From an uncultured Eggerthellaceae bacterium (lineage in GTDB: Bacteria; Actinomycetota; Coriobacteriia; Coriobacteriales; Eggerthellaceae), in assembly GCA_902497215.1 (NCBI GenBank), contig CABVEH010000065.1, forward strand, positions 1-6,642: 6,642 nt of DNA, in the 5' to 3' direction. Both the position numbers and the translations under genes were made by a program. The notes under the pieces are model-generated. The model was not told where the DNA came from and ran no database searches. It saw only the letters and a program-made list of their open reading frames with translations. Numbering within the stretch: position 1 is the stretch's first letter; every line of letters begins with the position of its first letter. Shown here one piece after another: positions 5,972 to 6,642 of this stretch.

Positions 5972-6485
5972 GGCTTTCGACGAAGGCGTCGGCCAGGCTC
6001 GGATCGATGATCAGGTTCTCGCCGAGGTTGCGGTCGATGTAGTCCTGCGCGTACTTGCCTGCCGGCGTGAAGCCCTGAAGGGGCACGCAGGCGATGGTCA
6101 CCGCGCGGCCGAAGTGCTGCTGCAGGTCGGCTATGGCCTTGTCGGCAACGGCCTCGTCGGCCGGGTCGATGTAGTAGATCTTGGCCTGCGGCATGCCTTC
6201 GACGTAGTTGATCTGCTTCGTGGTGCTGAAGGGGTCGACGGTGACGAAGAACGCCTCGAGCAGCGTGCGCAGCGGAATGACGTCGGCGTCGTAGTCGACC
6301 TTTATGCACTCGGAGGTGCCCAGGTACTCGGAGTCGGGGAATGCGAGGAAGAACGTTTCGACGACGGTCCCCGCGTCGACGTCTGTGAGTCCCAGCTCGG
6401 TGTCCAGGACGCCTGGAAGCCTGTCGAGAAAGTCCTGACCACCCCAGAACGTGCTTCCGGCAAGGTATATGGTCCTCTTGTTCAT
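5946..6485 (-). CDS. MsrA-family (methionine sulfoxide reductase A) protein lacking the catalytic cysteine
   Basis: 179 residues, the usual size of a one-domain MsrA, which reduces methionine-S-sulfoxide with a Cys in the motif GCFWG. Here that site reads AGSTFWGG (9-16), with Thr12 (codon ACG) in place of Cys. The family frame is still clear: FLDRLPGVLDTELGLT (19-34), the GTSECIKVDYDADV stretch (56-69) matching GHAEAVxVxYDP, LLEAFFVTVDP (75-85), the AKIYYID strand (101-107) and GFTPAGKYAQDY (138-149) matching FxPAExYHQxY. Glu59 aligns with the catalytic Glu, but the usual Asp and Tyr of GNDxGTQYRS are replaced (NYVEGMPQA, 93-101), as are E and H of AExYH. The only cysteines are 60 and 133. 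So the fold appears kept while the chemistry is lost or changed. AAGGAG (6491-6496) supports ATG 6485. No TGA codon is involved, so it is not selenocysteine. It overlaps the following gene. Confidence 0.88.
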   Translation of the reverse strand: MNKRTIYLAGSTFWGGQDFLDRLPGVLDTELGLTDVDAGTVVETFFLAFPDSEYLGTSECIKVDYDADVIPLRTLLEAFFVTVDPFSTTKQINYVEGMPQAKIYYIDPADEAVADKAIADLQQHFGRAVTIACVPLQGFTPAGKYAQDYIDRNLGENLIIDPSLADAFVESHADEFGSV

Positions 6486-6491
6486 GATGTC

Positions 6492-6518
6492 TCCTTAGTC
6501 CCTGCATGAAACTAAGGA
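6492..6518 (-). promoter_or_regulatory. Inverted repeat covering the ribosome binding site of the MsrA-like gene
   Basis: TCCTTAGT (6492-6499) and ACTAAGGA (6511-6518) form a perfect 8-bp inverted repeat with an 11-base loop. In the minus-strand transcript the 3' arm includes most of the Shine-Dalgarno AAGGAG (6491-6496), so the folded RNA would hide it; as DNA it could equally be an operator. Confidence 0.5.
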
Positions 6519-6579
6519 CATGGTAAGGCGAGGGCCCACGCGCCACCCTATCGCGGGGAATCAGTTGCAAGGCTGTAAA

Positions 6580-6593
6580 TTGCTGGTCAGCAA
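6580..6593. promoter_or_regulatory. 14-bp palindrome, possible operator
   Basis: TTGCTG-GT-CAGCAA is a perfect dyad (6-bp arms, 2-bp centre) in the non-coding region about 95 bp upstream of the MsrA-like start and 34 bp before a possible divergent start at 6627. Its compact form suits a small dimeric repressor. No regulator can be named. No convincing promoter was found in 6519-6642. Confidence 0.35.
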
Positions 6594-6626
6594 ACCGACG
6601 CAAGGGGCCGCGGCCCGGAGGGGTGG

Positions 6627-6642
6627 ATGCGAGGTAAGCCAA
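6627..6642 (+). CDS. Possible 5' end of a divergent gene (five codons only)
   Basis: ATG at 6627 reads MRGKP and then leaves the window. A strong Shine-Dalgarno, GGAGG (6617-6621), stands 5 nt upstream. If real, 6486-6626 is a shared divergent promoter region. There are far too few codons to judge the product. Confidence 0.25.

Noticed and set aside
6443..6457. Possible selenocysteine at the MsrA active site
   Set aside because: The codon at the catalytic position is ACG (Thr), not TGA, and no in-frame TGA occurs in the gene.
6605..6616. 12-bp palindrome GGGCCGCGGCCC
   Set aside because: Pure G/C palindromes of this size are expected in GC-rich DNA; nothing else ties it to a function.
5773..6642. 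Long minus-strand open frame across the MsrA-like gene and upstream region
   Set aside because: It is an Arg-rich shifted-frame shadow; the MsrA-like frame has recognisable family blocks and a good ribosome binding site.
1..6642. tRNA, rRNA, CRISPR arrays, transposases, phage or defence genes
   Set aside because: Looked for on both strands; no cloverleaf, spaced direct repeats, recombinase motifs or defence domains were seen.

Overview
The window is GC-rich and all clearly supported genes lie on the minus strand. It looks like chromosomal sequence from a high-GC actinobacterium, and my best guess is the class Coriobacteriia (Eggerthella/Gordonibacter/Slackia-type gut anaerobes). The basis is a ClpC with actinobacterial/Firmicute-like double N-domains under a CIRCE operator, a cysteine-headed anaerobe-type Mrp ATPase, and alanine- and acid-rich surface proteins. 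This assignment is from memory of sequence style, not from a search.

Reading in the direction of transcription (right to left): (1) 6486-6642 is a regulatory region with two inverted repeats and, at its right edge, a possible start of a divergent plus-strand gene. (2) 5946-6485 encodes an MsrA-family protein whose catalytic cysteine is replaced by threonine. (3) 4820-5971 overlaps it by 26 nt and encodes a single-pass membrane protein with an outside domain that looks like a beta-propeller. (4) After a 159-nt gap with a possible promoter comes 3671-4660, a small multi-pass membrane protein with a Tyr/Gly-rich loop and a long Pro/Gln-rich tail. (5) Four nucleotides later come the two halves of a ThrE-type threonine/serine exporter (2872-3666 and 2346-2909), in overlapping frames. 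(6) 1986-2279 encodes a 97-residue acidic protein that I do not recognise, behind an extended -10 candidate. It is followed by a strong intrinsic terminator whose T-run directly touches the Shine-Dalgarno of (7) mrp (1055-1921), an Fe-S carrier/scaffold ATPase. (8) The last gene is clpC (943 to the window edge, N-terminal 314 residues only). Its promoter is overlaid by a near-perfect CIRCE element, so HrcA heat-shock control is the strongest regulatory inference here.

Functionally this is mostly housekeeping: proteostasis (ClpC), Fe-S cluster handling (Mrp) and amino-acid export (ThrE), plus lineage-specific envelope proteins. I see no phage, CRISPR, transposon or defence system. The least ordinary items are the MsrA-fold protein without its active-site residues, apparently coupled in translation to a membrane-anchored propeller-like protein; the hairpin that would cover its ribosome binding site; the ThrE halves separated by a +1 frame change at a TGA-C stop; and the terminator abutting the mrp ribosome binding site.
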